NCBI GenBank assembly: GCA_944472155.2
Contig: OX235274.1
Location: forward strand, 37,260,052-37,324,051
Direction of reading: 5' to 3'
Source: Trichobilharzia szidati
Lineage: Eukaryota > Platyhelminthes > Trematoda > Strigeidida > Schistosomatidae
Length of the DNA stretch: 64,000 bases
In this document: positions 21,365-31,666 of the stretch, piece after piece
How positions within the stretch are numbered: the first letter of the stretch is position 1
Layout: every line of letters starts with the position of its first letter
Program-made: the position numbers and the translations under genes
Notes under the pieces: model-generated
The model's input: the letters and a program-made list of their open reading frames with translations, nothing else
Told to the model about the DNA's origin: nothing
Database searches by the model: none

Positions 21365-22095
21365 TTTGTTCACCGAAGAAATTTCTTTTCAACGACTTCA
21401 TTTTCAAGCTGTACAGTCGTATTTATATTACAGAAAAAAGGTTATTAAGTGACACTAAATAATTGCTCAGTCAATATACATATATAAGTGATAAGAATAA
21501 CGATAATTAAAATGTTATAAGGGGTAGAGTTGAAGTGGATGAATTACAAAATTATTAAAGATTGTTTTATAAGTGAATTGATATCAAAATTATTTTTTAA
21601 TGTCAAGCGTTGTCTAAGAATTTCAAAGATTAGGAGTATGATTACGATAAGAATAAAGATGTGAAGTGAAGTGGGAAGAATTCAAGTGGTAAAATAAAAA
21701 TTAGAAAGAACATCACTATAACCAAGGTAGAGAGAGGGGTTTGACAAAACGTTTTTGAACACATAATTTAGGTTTCTGTTCACGTATAGTTAAAGCTCCG
21801 ACTATGCATAAGTGAAGAAAACGTGAACTTTTGGAGCGATTCGATTTTGCCATGTAGATAACCCTGAAGGATGAATCACGTGGGGCTGAATGACCAGACT
21901 CTAACAGGTGATCACAAATAGACGACTTCGCAGTTCTATGTTCGCCTTTCATTAACCAAACCGGATAGTGTTCAGCTACACGTTTTCGGAGATTATTGCC
22001 ACTTAATAACCTTTTCTGTAATAAAAATACGGCTGTACAGCTTGAAAATGAAGTCGTTGAAAAGAAATTTCTTCGCTGATTAAAAGAACAAAATA
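21365..22095 (-). mobile_element. PLE with inverted termini (family G), internal deletion
   Basis: The left arm at about 21365-21450 and the right arm at about 22000-22092 are inverted copies (blocks 'gaagaaatttcttttcaacg' and 'acttcattttcaagctgtac'). Between them the minus strand encodes the C-terminal part of a GIY-YIG module: HRTAKSSICDHLLESGHSA, FRVIYMAKSNRSKSSRFLHL and EQKPKLCVQKRFVKPLSLPW. RT is absent. Confidence 0.82.
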
Positions 22096-22615
22096 TGTAT
22101 TTTCAAATAAATCAGAAATACGCAAAATCTTAGTTATTCCTATCCATTCAGTTGATTCTAGAAATAATTAGCCAATCAGAAGTGAATTCATCTGCGATTA
22201 GTTGATCCATAACAGTATTGATCATATTTTCTATTCGCTCTCAAGATTTCTTCTCCCCTCTCCCCTCCCCCCTCCAGCCATTCACTTTTTGTAGGCGCTT
22301 ACATTGAAGCTTTTTCCTTAAACGAATAGGACTTTGAGTGAAGTCAATTCTCATTGGTTGTAATAAAAATGACATGTGTGTGTGTGTATTGAATATCAAT
22401 TAGACAGTTTTGACTAGAACTACTTTCATATTATCTTAATACTTATTTATACTAAATGATAATTGTTCATCATTGAATAAATGAAAACATTAATAAATAA
22501 TTAATAAGGAAAATATACATATCAGGGTAATTTGTTGGTAAGAGAATGAAGGAGAAATTATCCTCTATAATAACTAACTAACTAACTAGCTAATGGTGAA
22601 TAGAAATGATAGAGA
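22096..22615. other. AT-rich spacer with a poly-pyrimidine block
   Basis: It has a 'ctcccctctcccctccccc' tract around 22252-22275, a TG run near 22375-22388, and 'aactaactaactaact'-type short repeats at 22572-22590. There is no gene or recognised element. Confidence 0.4.
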
Positions 22616-22639
22616 AGATTTGTAGCTCAGGTGGATGAT

Positions 22640-24055
22640 TTTGATGTGGTTGTGTTCTCTGAGCTGGATAGTTAATTTGCGAAGCTTTCATCGCCTTACT
22701 AGGCGACATCTTCAGCGCATACTTCAATTTGAAGTGAGCTTCTAGATTTCTCCACGAGTTTATTCATCATCTCTCCTGGTGACCTTGGATGTGATTGGTT
22801 GTTTTTGTGTGTTTTCACACCTTCTAGGTTGCTTGTATTGGAACTGATTGTTTCTTTGACTTGAACTTTGACCCTTCGTGTGTTAGGTTTCTTTCTTATC
22901 GGTTGATAAATTTTGTCTATCTCGATGTGTCTATTGATTGATGATTCGCTGGAATACCAAGCTTCTAAAAATTCTCTAGAATTCTTGTTGTTTCCTCTGT
23001 CTAATATTTGAACGTTGTCCCAGTCGAACTGATGTCCGTGGTTGTCTGTATTTAGTGATATGAGGGAGTGGATATCATGTCTTTTGACGGCTAGCTTATG
23101 TTCGTGGATACGAAGACGAATGGGACGTCCACTTTGGCCAATGTAGTGTTTTTCGCAGTTGATACAATCTATTTTGAAGATGATGTTGGTTTTATCTTCT
23201 TTCGCTATTGAGTCTTTTGGTTGACATAGAACTGAGTGAAGTGACTTTGTTGGTTTGTGTACGACGTCAATCCCGAAAGGTTTGAAGAGTCTTGTAGTAA
23301 TTTCTGAGATGTCCTTTATATATGGTAAGGCGATTTTCTTTGTGCTTTCCTTGGGGGCTTTTGGTTTGAAAGGTTGGCTTGGGGGTATATGTCTTTTGAT
23401 GAGATTCCGTGGATAACCATCCTTTTGGAAGACGTCCATGAGATATTTTTCTTCAATTTTCCTTAAGGTGGCAGTGTTGCAATGAGTCCTGGTTCGCTTG
23501 AATAGTGTTTGTATGCAATTCCTCTTGTGTGTTATTGGATTGTTGCTGTTGTAATTCAGGATTTGATCTGTGTGAGTTGATTTTCTATAGACTTGAGTTT
23601 CTAATTCTCATGTTGTTGTTTGCTTGACTGAGACGTCCAAAAATGGGATTTGGTTTTCCGATTCCTCTTCTCTTGTGAATTTGATGTCGTTGAAGACGTT
23701 GTTTATCAGGTTGTGAGCTTTATCTAACTCATTTCTTTTGATAATTACAAATGTGTCGTTTACGTAACGTATCCAAATCTTGGGTTTGATCTTTGGTAGA
23801 ATTATGTTCTCGAGCCTCTGGATCACTGCTTCTGCAATCAAACCTGATATTGGCGATCCCATAGGTGTTCCTTTGACTTGTTCATATATTTGGCCGTTGA
23901 ATTGGAAGTACGTTGTTAGACATAGGTTTAGGTCTCGTGGAGAAGTCTAAAAGCTCACTTCCACAAATTGAAGTATGCGCTGAAGATGTCGCCTAGTAGG
24001 GTGATGTAAGCTTCACAAATTAACTATCCAGCTCAGAGAACACAACCACATCAAA
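22640..24055 (-). mobile_element. Penelope-like element with inverted termini (family H)
   Basis: Terminal arms at about 22640-22745 and 23950-24055 are inverted copies ('ctgagctggatagttaattt', 'cttactaggcgacatcttca'). On the minus strand the RT part (23608-23862) reads MGSPISGLIAEAVIQRLEN, then WIRYVNDTFVIIKRNELDKA and PFLDVSVKQ. The linker and nuclease (22699-23439) read NLIKRHIPPSQPF, DCINCEKHYIGQSGRPIRLR (GIY-YIG core: C..C, YIG, R), IHEHKLAVK, then FLEAWYSSESSINRHIEID. YVND replaces the usual YVDD, so the second catalytic Asp is changed to Asn. The nuclease module is open over 246 codons. Confidence 0.92.
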
Positions 24056-24076
24056 AGGATTAGATTTGTTTTTCAA

Positions 24077-24452
24077 GCTTAACCAAGGATTGATATCAAT
24101 TAGAGAACCTTTTTGAAAGCCAGCACTGGAGTAATGGACAGCTGTTTCATCAGCCTAGTTTGGGACTCATTGGAAGTACGCACCCACCACCAATCTTCAA
24201 ACCCAGGACCTTCCGGTTACAAGGCAAGCTGGCTCGTATACCATTCAGCCACTGGGATTCGATTCACTGGCCAGCCCATGAATTCTTACTCCTATCAATA
24301 CTTGATTTTAGTGCGACTGGCACCAACCAATGTCATTGGTGGGGCATCCATCCTCACACTTGACTGGATGGGCCTGATTGGTCACAACTTCTCACTAGAA
24401 CTCCAGGAAACTTGGTCCTCTAGCCAGTGACTAGGAAGCATCAGATTAATTA
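24077..24452 (-). repeat. SINE-A copy (-)
   Basis: The order on the + strand is 'ggattgatatcaattagaga', 'ggacagctgtttcatcagcc', B-box complement 'aaacccaggaccttccggtt', 'ccactgggattcgattcact', and the 5' block 'cttctcactagaactccagg'. Confidence 0.75.
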
Positions 24453-24481
24453 AGGATTAGATTTTTTTCGTGTGACTCTAG

Positions 24482-24657
24482 ACTGCTACTCCATTAATAC
24501 TTTCATGCAGTCAGTTGTTCCCTTAAAGAAATTTTATTTTAAGCCAATACTAATAGGACTACTGTCATCAGCTCATGTATTCTTATGTCATCCTTTTAAA
24601 CGTTGGAAATGTGGACCATTAGAAGAAGATTCAGGCTTTATGAGTGACCTTGAATAG
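24482..24657 (+). CDS. Candidate terminal exon of an unrecognised gene
   Basis: A pyrimidine-rich stretch and CTCTAG (ending 24481) precede an open frame: CYSINTFMQSVVPLKKFYF, KPILIGLLSSAHVFLCHPF, KRWKCGPLEEDSGFMSDLE, stop TAG at 24655-24657. It has a hydrophobic middle, a Cys/Trp-containing patch and an acidic end. No repeat partner was found in the window, and the codon texture looks protein-like. It begins directly after a SINE copy. Upstream exons were not identified, so this could be chance. Confidence 0.35.
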
Positions 24658-24659
24658 TT

Positions 24660-25015
24660 ACCTTCTTCTCCATTCTTTGCTGGTCGACCCATATCTTACT
24701 GGTTTCTAAACAAAAAACCTTTCTTCTCGGCGAATTCATTCACTTAGCTGTACAATCCCATTTATTTATAATTACTTTGTGCGTGTGTGTGTACATTAGG
24801 ATTGTCAAACAAAATTAATCATCATGCATTTTATTTTATCATTGTGAACCATATTAGTTGTAAAGAAACTATGAAATGGTATCATCTCGCGATGTTTGTC
24901 TTCTAAATATGAAATAGTATGTTAATGGAGACACATGTCCCAAAAATAATTTACGTAATAGGTAAAAAGAGTAAATAAAGGGTTCGTTGAGATGATACTA
25001 AGATGCCATACAAAA
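24660..25015. other. AT-rich spacer with a (GT)n run
   Basis: A short GTGTGTGTGTG run lies near 24780-24792. It holds the 3' part of the PLE that begins at 26090 (minus) or unique spacer. No gene was seen. Confidence 0.3.
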
Positions 25016-25019
25016 ATTT

Positions 25020-25874
25020 AAAAGACAAAAAAGGAAACAAAACATTAACAAAGTCGTAGAACTTGGAATTATGCCCAAGGTAGAAGGACGGAGTGGAGAA
25101 GTTTCTTCTGTGTGCATAAATCAGGGTTTTCTATCCGGATCGCTGAGGCCTTCTCGGAAATGCAAAGTATACAGAAGCTTACCGTTTTCGAGAGGCTTTT
25201 TTGACTTTGCAGATGACTTTGAATGAATTCTGCTTACACAAAGTGAGTGACCAGTGTTGATTATTTGTTCAGTACTAGCACTCTTTATTGATCCACTATT
25301 ACCTTTTCGTAGCTAAGCGGGATAATGTTCTTTGACTCTTTTAGATAAAAGACGCATCGAACGACCTATGTATGTCGCTCACTCCACATGAGCAAGTAAA
25401 TTGGTAGATACACATAGAAGTGGTCAAATGCTATAGTTTATCTTTGGAGTTGTTGATGAAAAATGGGCAGCTTGAGAATACCAATCGTAATGTAGCAGCA
25501 AGGAATGTTCTGTTCAGGGCGTTAGATACTCTTCTCTTTAAGATGTCTGCCAGAAGGTCACCTCTGAACGCCACATTCATGTAAAGCATCTTCTTCAGCA
25601 CAGGCATGGGTTGTTCTCTGTTGATTTTGAGATTTTTATGTTTATCTATAAAGCGTGGTGGGGGGATAACCATTCTCAATTAGTGTCTTCCTCAAAAGAG
25701 TGATCTTTTCTTCTACTGATTCAGGGTTGAAGATTTTGCGGATTCTAGTCGCAAGAGATATTATCAGGTTCCTCTTGAAATTGATCGGTACCGAACTGTA
25801 AAAGCTTGTCAGCTGGCCGTTCCACGTAGGCTTCCAATATATTGATCTCTTTAGGGTCCCATCAGTCTTCTTTG

Positions 25875-25916
<42 letters not shown>

Positions 25917-26090
25917 TTTTTAAGAAACTATATTCCGTGAGAAAATTTAAACAAAGGTGTGAATAACTCGATTTTGATTTTTCCCGTTGATTAATTGGCC
26001 CGAAATTTTCAACCTTTTTTAACATATCCGCATCTTGTGCGGATGCTTCTACAATATCTGAGGATTAACTTGTAGTAACCTGGTGTTGAT
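25020..26090 (-). mobile_element. PLE remnant with a (TA)n expansion in the RT
   Basis: The minus-strand translation gives DGTLKRSIYWKPTWNGQLTS, FKRNLIISLATRIRKIFNPE, LRKTLIENGYPPTTLYR, PVLKKMLYMNVAFRGDLL and RRVSNALNRTFLAATLRLVF, followed (25000-25430) by a GIY-YIG region: 'CSCGVSD' then R..R....EHYPA-like residues. A dinucleotide run at 25877-25914 is embedded in the RT part and reads as Tyr-Ile repeats. Multiple frameshifts are present. Confidence 0.78.
25877..25914. repeat. (TA)n microsatellite inside a PLE
   Basis: About 19 AT units, uninterrupted. Confidence 0.95.
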
Positions 26091-26219
26091 CCGCCAAAAT
26101 GTTTGGCTTCTGTGAACACGTCTCTGTTAGAAGCCGAAATAGCAATTACGGCTGAACATTTCGGTCCAGTCAATAAACAGTACAGTTAAATTGAATTAAA
26201 AACACCCAGTGCACAGCAG

Positions 26220-26405
26220 GTAGCTCTCACTGTCCAAGTGGTCTAGTGTATAACTCTTCGGTGTTTGATACGATGGGTACAAGGTCAGAATCTCACTGGA
26301 GGCACCATCGTTTACTCAGAGACGCAGGTAAATCCAATTGATGAGTCCCAAGTAGGACGAAATTCTCATCCTGCTGAATTCCACTGCTAGTCCCTATCCA
26401 CTTAA
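26220..26405 (+). repeat. SMalpha-like hammerhead SINE
   Basis: The tRNA-like promoter region ('gtggtctagtgtataactct', 'ggtcagaatctcactgga') is followed by a hammerhead domain. It is the best preserved + strand copy. Confidence 0.82.
26325..26392 (+). ncRNA. Hammerhead ribozyme, SMalpha type
   Basis: The stem I 5' strand GCAGGTAAATCCAA is followed by the core TTGATGAG (26338-26345), stem II GTCC/GGAC (26345-26348 and 26355-26358), GAAA (26359-26362), TTCTCATC as a minimal stem III and cleavage context, then CTGCTGAATTCCACTGC. It matches the S. mansoni hammerhead layout closely; the first core base is T rather than C. Confidence 0.8.
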
Positions 26406-26564
26406 TTGATTAAACGTATGAATACTTGAAGTAACAGTAGTAGTCTAAAATGTAGTTGCAGTGCTTGCGATCAAAATCACACTGGTACAACAAATAATGT
26501 CATATATAGAAAAGTTCATAGAATGTAGAGATATTGGAAGAGGGTGTATAATTAAAGGATTAGT

Positions 26565-26812
26565 TTTTTTTATTCCTTTACGTTCCCAGTGGAAAATAGG
26601 GCTTCAAGCTAAAACTTGTAAGTTTCGGTAGCAATGGTGTTTATTTTTACGGGATGGGGTTGCTAGTCTCATGCCTAACCTTTCCTCTTTACCAGTCACA
26701 TTACTTACTGGCTTAGTGAGGTAAATGAGTGCTTCGGTGGCCGGGGATTGAACCCCGAAACACATGGGGACGTGGTTGGCTAACATTCTGCCACTGTGCC
26801 ACTGACGCATAG
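26565..26812 (-). repeat. SINE-B, near full length
   Basis: The 3' end 'acgttcccagtggaaaatag', middle 'gggatggggttgctagtctc', B-box complement 'ggggattgaaccccgaa' and A-box complement 'ctgccactgtgccactgacg' are all present in minus orientation. Confidence 0.75.
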
Positions 26813-26989
26813 AATTAGTAGACAAAAAAGTGTTACATAACTATGTGAATATGATAAGATAGAATTTAACACTGCAAAAGTTTTTGATTTAGAATGACAA
26901 GTGGGACAAGTGAAATATTAACGGAAACAGTACAAAGTGAAAGTAATAATACTAATAATCGTAGTAATGAGGGAAGGGTACATAGATTA

Positions 26990-27320
26990 AATAAAGGTCT
27001 ATCCCTCTACAACTAAGGTAGAAACATGCACTGTGTATACTTCTTCTGTACACAAAGATCTGTTTTAAAAGTCTACAACGAAGAAAACGTGGCTGGTTAG
27101 TATGAATTCGATAGATATGTCAGTAGTCGACGAATGTTTCTACAATAGAGCATTGCATACCGTTTCTTCCTCCCTTGTAAAATCATTCTGGAATTTGTTC
27201 CCGTATCCGTGTGGAAAGCATACTCTGGCTACAGTCTATGTACCTTGCTTCACAAGAGTAAGTGAACTGAGAGATGTACATGGAGGCGGATGGAGGAGGG
27301 AGCTTATCTTTTACAGAGAT
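26990..27320 (-). mobile_element. PLE nuclease fragment (family I)
   Basis: The minus strand corresponds to the GIY-YIG module seen on the + strand at 46600-46953: the complement of 'ctctcagttcacttactctt' and 'gtggaaagcatactctggct', and further left 'tacacaaagatctg' (C-terminal LCVQKKY-like). It is decayed. The 27102-27446 + strand frame is its antisense. Confidence 0.65.
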
Positions 27321-27324
27321 GAAG

Positions 27325-27835
27325 AAAAACTTACGGCTGGTGAAGGTCAACTGGAGTTTTTCTGCAGACCACTTCTGTTTATTCTTCTCACGTGTTATTT
27401 CCTGGGCTTCTCAAAAAAGCCTGTGCTATTGTATATAGAATTCTGAAGGTTGTAAGCTGGGTTAGTGTTGTGTCTGTAGTTCAGCTAACTGACACTGTTG
27501 CTGATAGATATTTTCATTCATGTCTTCTATTGACTAAAGTCCATCTTGTCTGATACTGAACATCCTGTTAACTTTGAAGTTTCTCCTTGTATCTCATTGG
27601 ATAAAACCAGAAGAAACTTGATGAGAATTTGTGGCTAAGTATAAAGATCCAACCATATTATATTTAACACTGGTGTCGTGTGAAGACAAAAGTATCAGAA
27701 AATAGTAATAATGAACTTAGTTATCTGTAAATAAAAATCAGCTTATAACCAGGATTATTATCACACATTTTATTCTTCTTTTAACTGCAGTTATCGAGGT
27801 TTTATTATTTCTACTATTTTATGTACTTATTTGTT
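27325..27835. other. Spacer, no gene recognised
   Basis: AT-rich; it may include the upstream PLE linker on the minus strand, but no clear protein block could be read. Confidence 0.25.
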
Positions 27836-27837
27836 TC

Positions 27838-28222
27838 TCCGAGTTTGACCACGGATTGATATCAGTTAGAGAACCATTGAAAAGGCCAGCATTGGAGTAC
27901 TGGAAGGCTGTTTTGTCAGCCTAGTTTGAGACTCCTTGGCAGTACACACCCACCATCAGGCTTCAAACCCAGGACCTTCCGGTTACAAGGCAAGCTCGTA
28001 TACCATTCATCCACTGGGACCCGATTCAATGGCCAACCTATGAATTCTAACTTCTACCGATTCGTGTTTTTAGCGCGAGTGGCGTCAATCAATGTCACCG
28101 GTGGGAAATCCATCCTCACTCCCCACTGGATGGACCTCAGTGATCACGACTTCTCACTAGAACTCCAGGAAACTTGGTCCTGTAGCCAGTGACTAGTTAG
28201 CATCAGATTAGTTTTTAAAAGT
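27838..28222 (-). repeat. SINE-A copy (-)
   Basis: It is nearly parallel to 24077-24452: 'ggattgatatcagttagaga', 'ggcttcaaacccaggacctt', 'ccactgggacccgattcaat' and 'cactagaactccaggaaact'. Confidence 0.75.
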
Positions 28223-28284
28223 TGATTTGTAAGGATTAGAAATGCTTTTACGAGTTTGACCACGGATTGTTATCAGTTACTGAT

Positions 28285-28445
28285 AATAATAAACATCTTT
28301 ATTCTGGACAGTATTTATAAAATGTACAGAATTTTCAGAAGAGTTTATTGCATGATAATTTCCCTTCCTACAATCAATATCTTTAAGTAAAATATTAATT
28401 GACATCATATCCTTCCTGTGAAACAATGGGCTCTGACATGAAGCG
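28285..28445 (-). repeat. 3' fragment of an unclassified retroelement
   Basis: 'tctttattctggacagtatt' and 'gtttattgcatgataatttc' match 7130-7280. No coding part was recognised. Confidence 0.45.
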
Positions 28446-28944
28446 CAAACCATTCCATTATGATATATCTGCTTTATATCCTTCAAGAAATCCATCCATG
28501 ACATCTAGTTGGAAGCCAATTGTGAGATGTTTAGAAGTACATTTTTAGACCCAAAGAAATAACTGAAGAACAGTTATCTCATGTATAGGAACACCTTGCC
28601 ACCCACAGTCAGGCCTCTTTTCTCAAGTTTAGTTAGAACTTGCGAATCAGAAGTTTGTGAACATTTTAAAATACACACAAGAGTAGATGATACCATTAGT
28701 GGTTATATCTTAATCAATTAAAAGAAACCAAACGAGAAAGAATATATGCAATAGAGGGGTGAAAGTTTTTGGTAGCCGCAGATATGTTGTTGCAATATGT
28801 ACACTGCTGAAAATTCCACTATATGATAAAAATGTTGAGGATAAATTTGTTATTAGTATTAACGAATTCTCTGGTTTAATTCCATTGTATTTCATTCTGT
28901 GACACTCAACATTAACACTCACTTTATCCCTCTCTCTTTATATA

Positions 28945-28981
<37 letters not shown>

Positions 28982-29050
28982 GATCTTAGGGACTACTTTT
29001 GTTTAATTTTTGACGCTATCTATATAAATGCCGAGTGTGAAAACGAAAAC
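28446..29050. other. Spacer containing a long (TA)n run
   Basis: A microsatellite at 28939-28981 (TA with one CA) is the only distinct feature; the rest is AT-rich with no gene. Confidence 0.4.
28939..28981. repeat. (TA)n microsatellite
   Basis: About 21 units with a single C interruption. Confidence 0.95.
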
Positions 29051-29054
29051 TCGT

Positions 29055-29295
29055 CAATGATACTGGCTGATTGTTGAGCTAAAATTACGAATTGGTAGAA
29101 GTTGGAACTCATGGAGTGGTCATTGGATCGGGTCTCAGTGGCTGAATGGTCAATGAGCTTTCCTTGTAACTGGAAGGTCCTGAATTTGAGCCCCGGGTGG
29201 GCGGCTACTGATGAGGAGTCTCAAACTAGGACAAAACAGATGTCCAATGGTTCTCTAGCTGATGTCCACTCGTGACTAAAATTGAAATAAAGTCG
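29055..29295 (+). repeat. SINE-A copy (+)
   Basis: The head 'ctcagtggctgaatggtcaa', B box 'ggtcctgaatttgagccccg', body 'actgatgaggagtctcaaac', tail 'ctagctgatgtccactcgtg'. The body here reads CTGATGAGGAGTC. Confidence 0.78.
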
Positions 29296-29509
29296 AAATG
29301 TTTTGGGTTAGTTGAACACTAAAACGGTATGAATAGATGAAATATTGGTTGAAACTATTCTACCTGAACATAAGATTTTAACCTGAGTCCTGTCATTAAA
29401 AAGTAAAAATAATGAGGATAAATTCAGTTTGATGTGACCTTAAGGACAGGATATTTTATAATACAATCATTTTTGTGGTTTATATTCTATCTTTAATATG
29501 ACTAGTGTG

Positions 29510-29600
29510 ACGTCTCTAGTCCTTTCTTTGGTGCAGACTGAATTCTATCAGTCAGGTTTGCAATGTGGCCACCATTCTAGGTAGCTCGCCATCACGGTAC
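29510..29600 (-). repeat. SINE-D 3' piece
   Basis: 'gtcaggtttgcaatgtggcc', 'accattctaggtagc' and 'catcacggtacacactga' mirror the end of the 20215-20400 copy. Confidence 0.5.
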
Positions 29601-29644
29601 ACACTGATTTGATGATATTAGATACAGTCCTATAGGAGGTCAAT

Positions 29645-29835
29645 CGCGAGCCCGAATAGCTCAGTGGTAACGTCTCTGACTGCAGCACTGGGTGACACGG
29701 GTTCGAATCTCAGAGAGGACATGAGTTCCTTCAAGGTTGCAGATACGCTCTGCTGACTGCACAGGTGAGTGCCAAATAGCACGAAACCTAGGAGCAAGGA
29801 TTCTTGCCGATTGCCTCCAACTATCTAATATCATG
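29645..29835 (+). repeat. tRNA-derived SINE, family D
   Basis: The head 'gcccgaatagctcagtggta' looks tRNA-like (A box) with B box 'cgggttcgaatctcagag'. The tail is 'ttccttcaaggttgcagata' and 'gccaaatagcacgaaaccta'. The partner is the minus copy 30790-30990. Confidence 0.72.
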
Positions 29836-29879
29836 ACTAATGTTCACCAAGTATTCTAAATTGTTTCTATGATATTTCA

Positions 29880-30125
29880 ATCATGGTCACGAATTGACTT
29901 CACTTAGAGAACCATAGAAAACCAGGAAGTACTAGACAGTTGTTTCGTCCTTTTCTGTAAGTCTTCATCAACACACACACACTTATTACTCCACCAGGGA
30001 TGGAAATCAGAATCTCTATGTTACAAAGCAAGGCTGCTGATCATTTAGCCATTGGGATGAAATCTAATGACTCATGAATTCCAACTTCTTCCCTGAAGAT
30101 CACGAATAAGCAACCTGGCATTGGA
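29880..30125 (-). repeat. SINE-A copy (-), diverged
   Basis: 'cttagagaaccatagaaaac', 'gacagttgtttcgtcctttt' and 'atcatttagccattgggatg' are recognisable; the B box is eroded. Confidence 0.65.
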
Positions 30126-30477
30126 GTGAGTGTCCTTTTTTAAAATTATTTTAAAAGGACTAATATTTTAGTAGACTGTGATTACACTTGTACTTCGTAA
30201 CTGTCGTATCGGTTTGCTGGTATTCTTCAAGTATTTATCAAATTGCACGAATGAAAACAATGTCTTAAGCTTTACTTTTTGGACTGTTCATTTAGTCTTG
30301 AGTGGAATTTTAGACTTGTAATATTTGCTGCTCTACACAGAGGAATGTTTCACACACTCTTTTAGAGTTGCTTTCAGTATCATATCTTTTCCGATTAATT
30401 AAGTGCCTATCAGAGTTAGAACAGTTATAATCTCTAGTAATTTGTGTACAAAGATTAGGAGTACTAGTGTGGTGAGA

Positions 30478-30783
30478 GCTGGCTGAAAGCCAAAATTGTA
30501 AACAACGATTTACGTCAATGTTCACGGCCTAAATTAAAATCATGAGAAAAATTAAAACAAAGCTTAACCTTGGGAAAATGACCAGCCAATCACAGCGGAG
30601 TTTAACGTGTGGAAATATGATTCGCAGATGTAAGGCTTGATTTTCTGAGAAGCAGTCACAAGAAAACAACCAGTCAGAAGAGGCTGCTTGTCCGACAACA
30701 ATAATGTACATAAAAATCTATAGATACCTCTTGATTTTACCAATAAACAATCTGTTACCTGACCCTTGTCTTCTGTCGTTACA
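30478..30783 (-). mobile_element. Solo LTR, third copy
   Basis: TGTGGTGAGAGC (left) to TGTCGTTACA (right) on the + strand; in LTR orientation it starts TGTAACGACAG and ends CTCTCACCACA. Flanks ctag and ccag (3 of 4 identical) are a probable target duplication. About 306 bp. Confidence 0.78.
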
Positions 30784-30789
30784 CCAGGA

Positions 30790-30990
30790 AATGAAATATA
30801 ACTGATAATAGATTATATTACAATCCGCAGGAGGCCTTAGCCCTAGGTGTTGCGCTTGTCTGCACTCCCCAGTCACCAAGACGTATCTACAATCTTGAAG
30901 CAACTTATGTCCCCTTAGAGATTCAAACCCGTATCATCCAGTGCTGCAGTCAGTCAGACACTTTACCGCTGCGCTATTTGGGCTCATAAA
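30790..30990 (-). repeat. SINE-D copy (-)
   Basis: A mirror of 29645-29835: 'tacaatcttgaagcaactta', B-box complement 'gagattcaaacccgtatcat' and A-box complement 'taccgctgcgctatttgggc'. Confidence 0.7.
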
Positions 30991-31019
30991 TTTCTCTAAA
31001 CTATTACCTATATTTCAAA

Positions 31020-31215
31020 ACTGATCACGAAATGAGTTTATTTCAAAAACTGCTGAATATCATGAGTACTGGACAGTTGTTTCATCTTTGTTTGGGACTT
31101 TTCATCAGTGTGTACTCATAACTTCACCGAAGATCGGACCCAAGATCTTCAAGTTACAAGGCGAACTTGTTTACTATTCAGCTAATGAGGCGGAATTCAA
31201 AGACCAATAATTTTA
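31020..31215 (-). repeat. SINE-A copy (-), diverged
   Basis: 'gagtactggacagttgtttc', 'gtttgggacttttcatcagt' and 'cccaagatcttcaagttaca' are seen. Confidence 0.62.
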
Positions 31216-31281
31216 GCTATATGTTGCACACATTTCTGCTTCAGATAAAGAAATATCTTCTAATACATGCTAACCATTTTT

Positions 31282-31515
31282 TTACTCCTTTAAATGCCCA
31301 GTGGAACATAAGACTACAAGCGTTTGCTTTAATGTGTTAGTAGCAGTAGTTTCAAATTTTTTTACAAGATTGGGTAGCTAGCCTCACGTCCAATCCTCCT
31401 TCTTTGTTGGGCTGACTACCAGCTTATCGAGGTTCAGGAGGACGTCGGCAGGGAGTGGAACCTCAGATAACATGCTTGGTTGGCAAACATTCTACATCTG
31501 AACCACCAATGCATA
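31282..31515 (-). repeat. SINE-B copy (-)
   Basis: 'atgcccagtggaacataaga' and 'attgggtagctagcctcacg', then a decayed B box ('ggagtggaacctcagat') and A box complement 'tctgaaccaccaatgca'. Confidence 0.65.
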
Positions 31516-31540
31516 ACAAGCAGAGTGCGTCGACTGGGTG

Positions 31541-31560
31541 ATATATATATATATATATAT
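31541..31560. repeat. (TA)n microsatellite
   Basis: Ten AT units next to the SINE-B head. Confidence 0.9.
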
Positions 31561-31666
31561 GTTTATTAACTGGACATGTATAATTCTTAGAAAAATGAAG
31601 TCTAAAGGTAATTATCAGAGAGGCAAAATCATAAGATATATACACACAGAAAAGAGCCCTGGAGGG

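Noticed and set aside
22572..22590. CRISPR-like short repeats (aactaactaact)
   Set aside because: Simple tetranucleotide microsatellite without spacers; eukaryotic context.
23440..23607. Frameshift gap in the family H PLE as an intron
   Set aside because: No GT/AG pair fits; the interval is simple coding decay between the RT and nuclease parts.
29650..29722. tRNA gene ('gcccgaatagctcagtggta')
   Set aside because: It is the head of SINE-D, repeated at 30790-30990 with the same tail.
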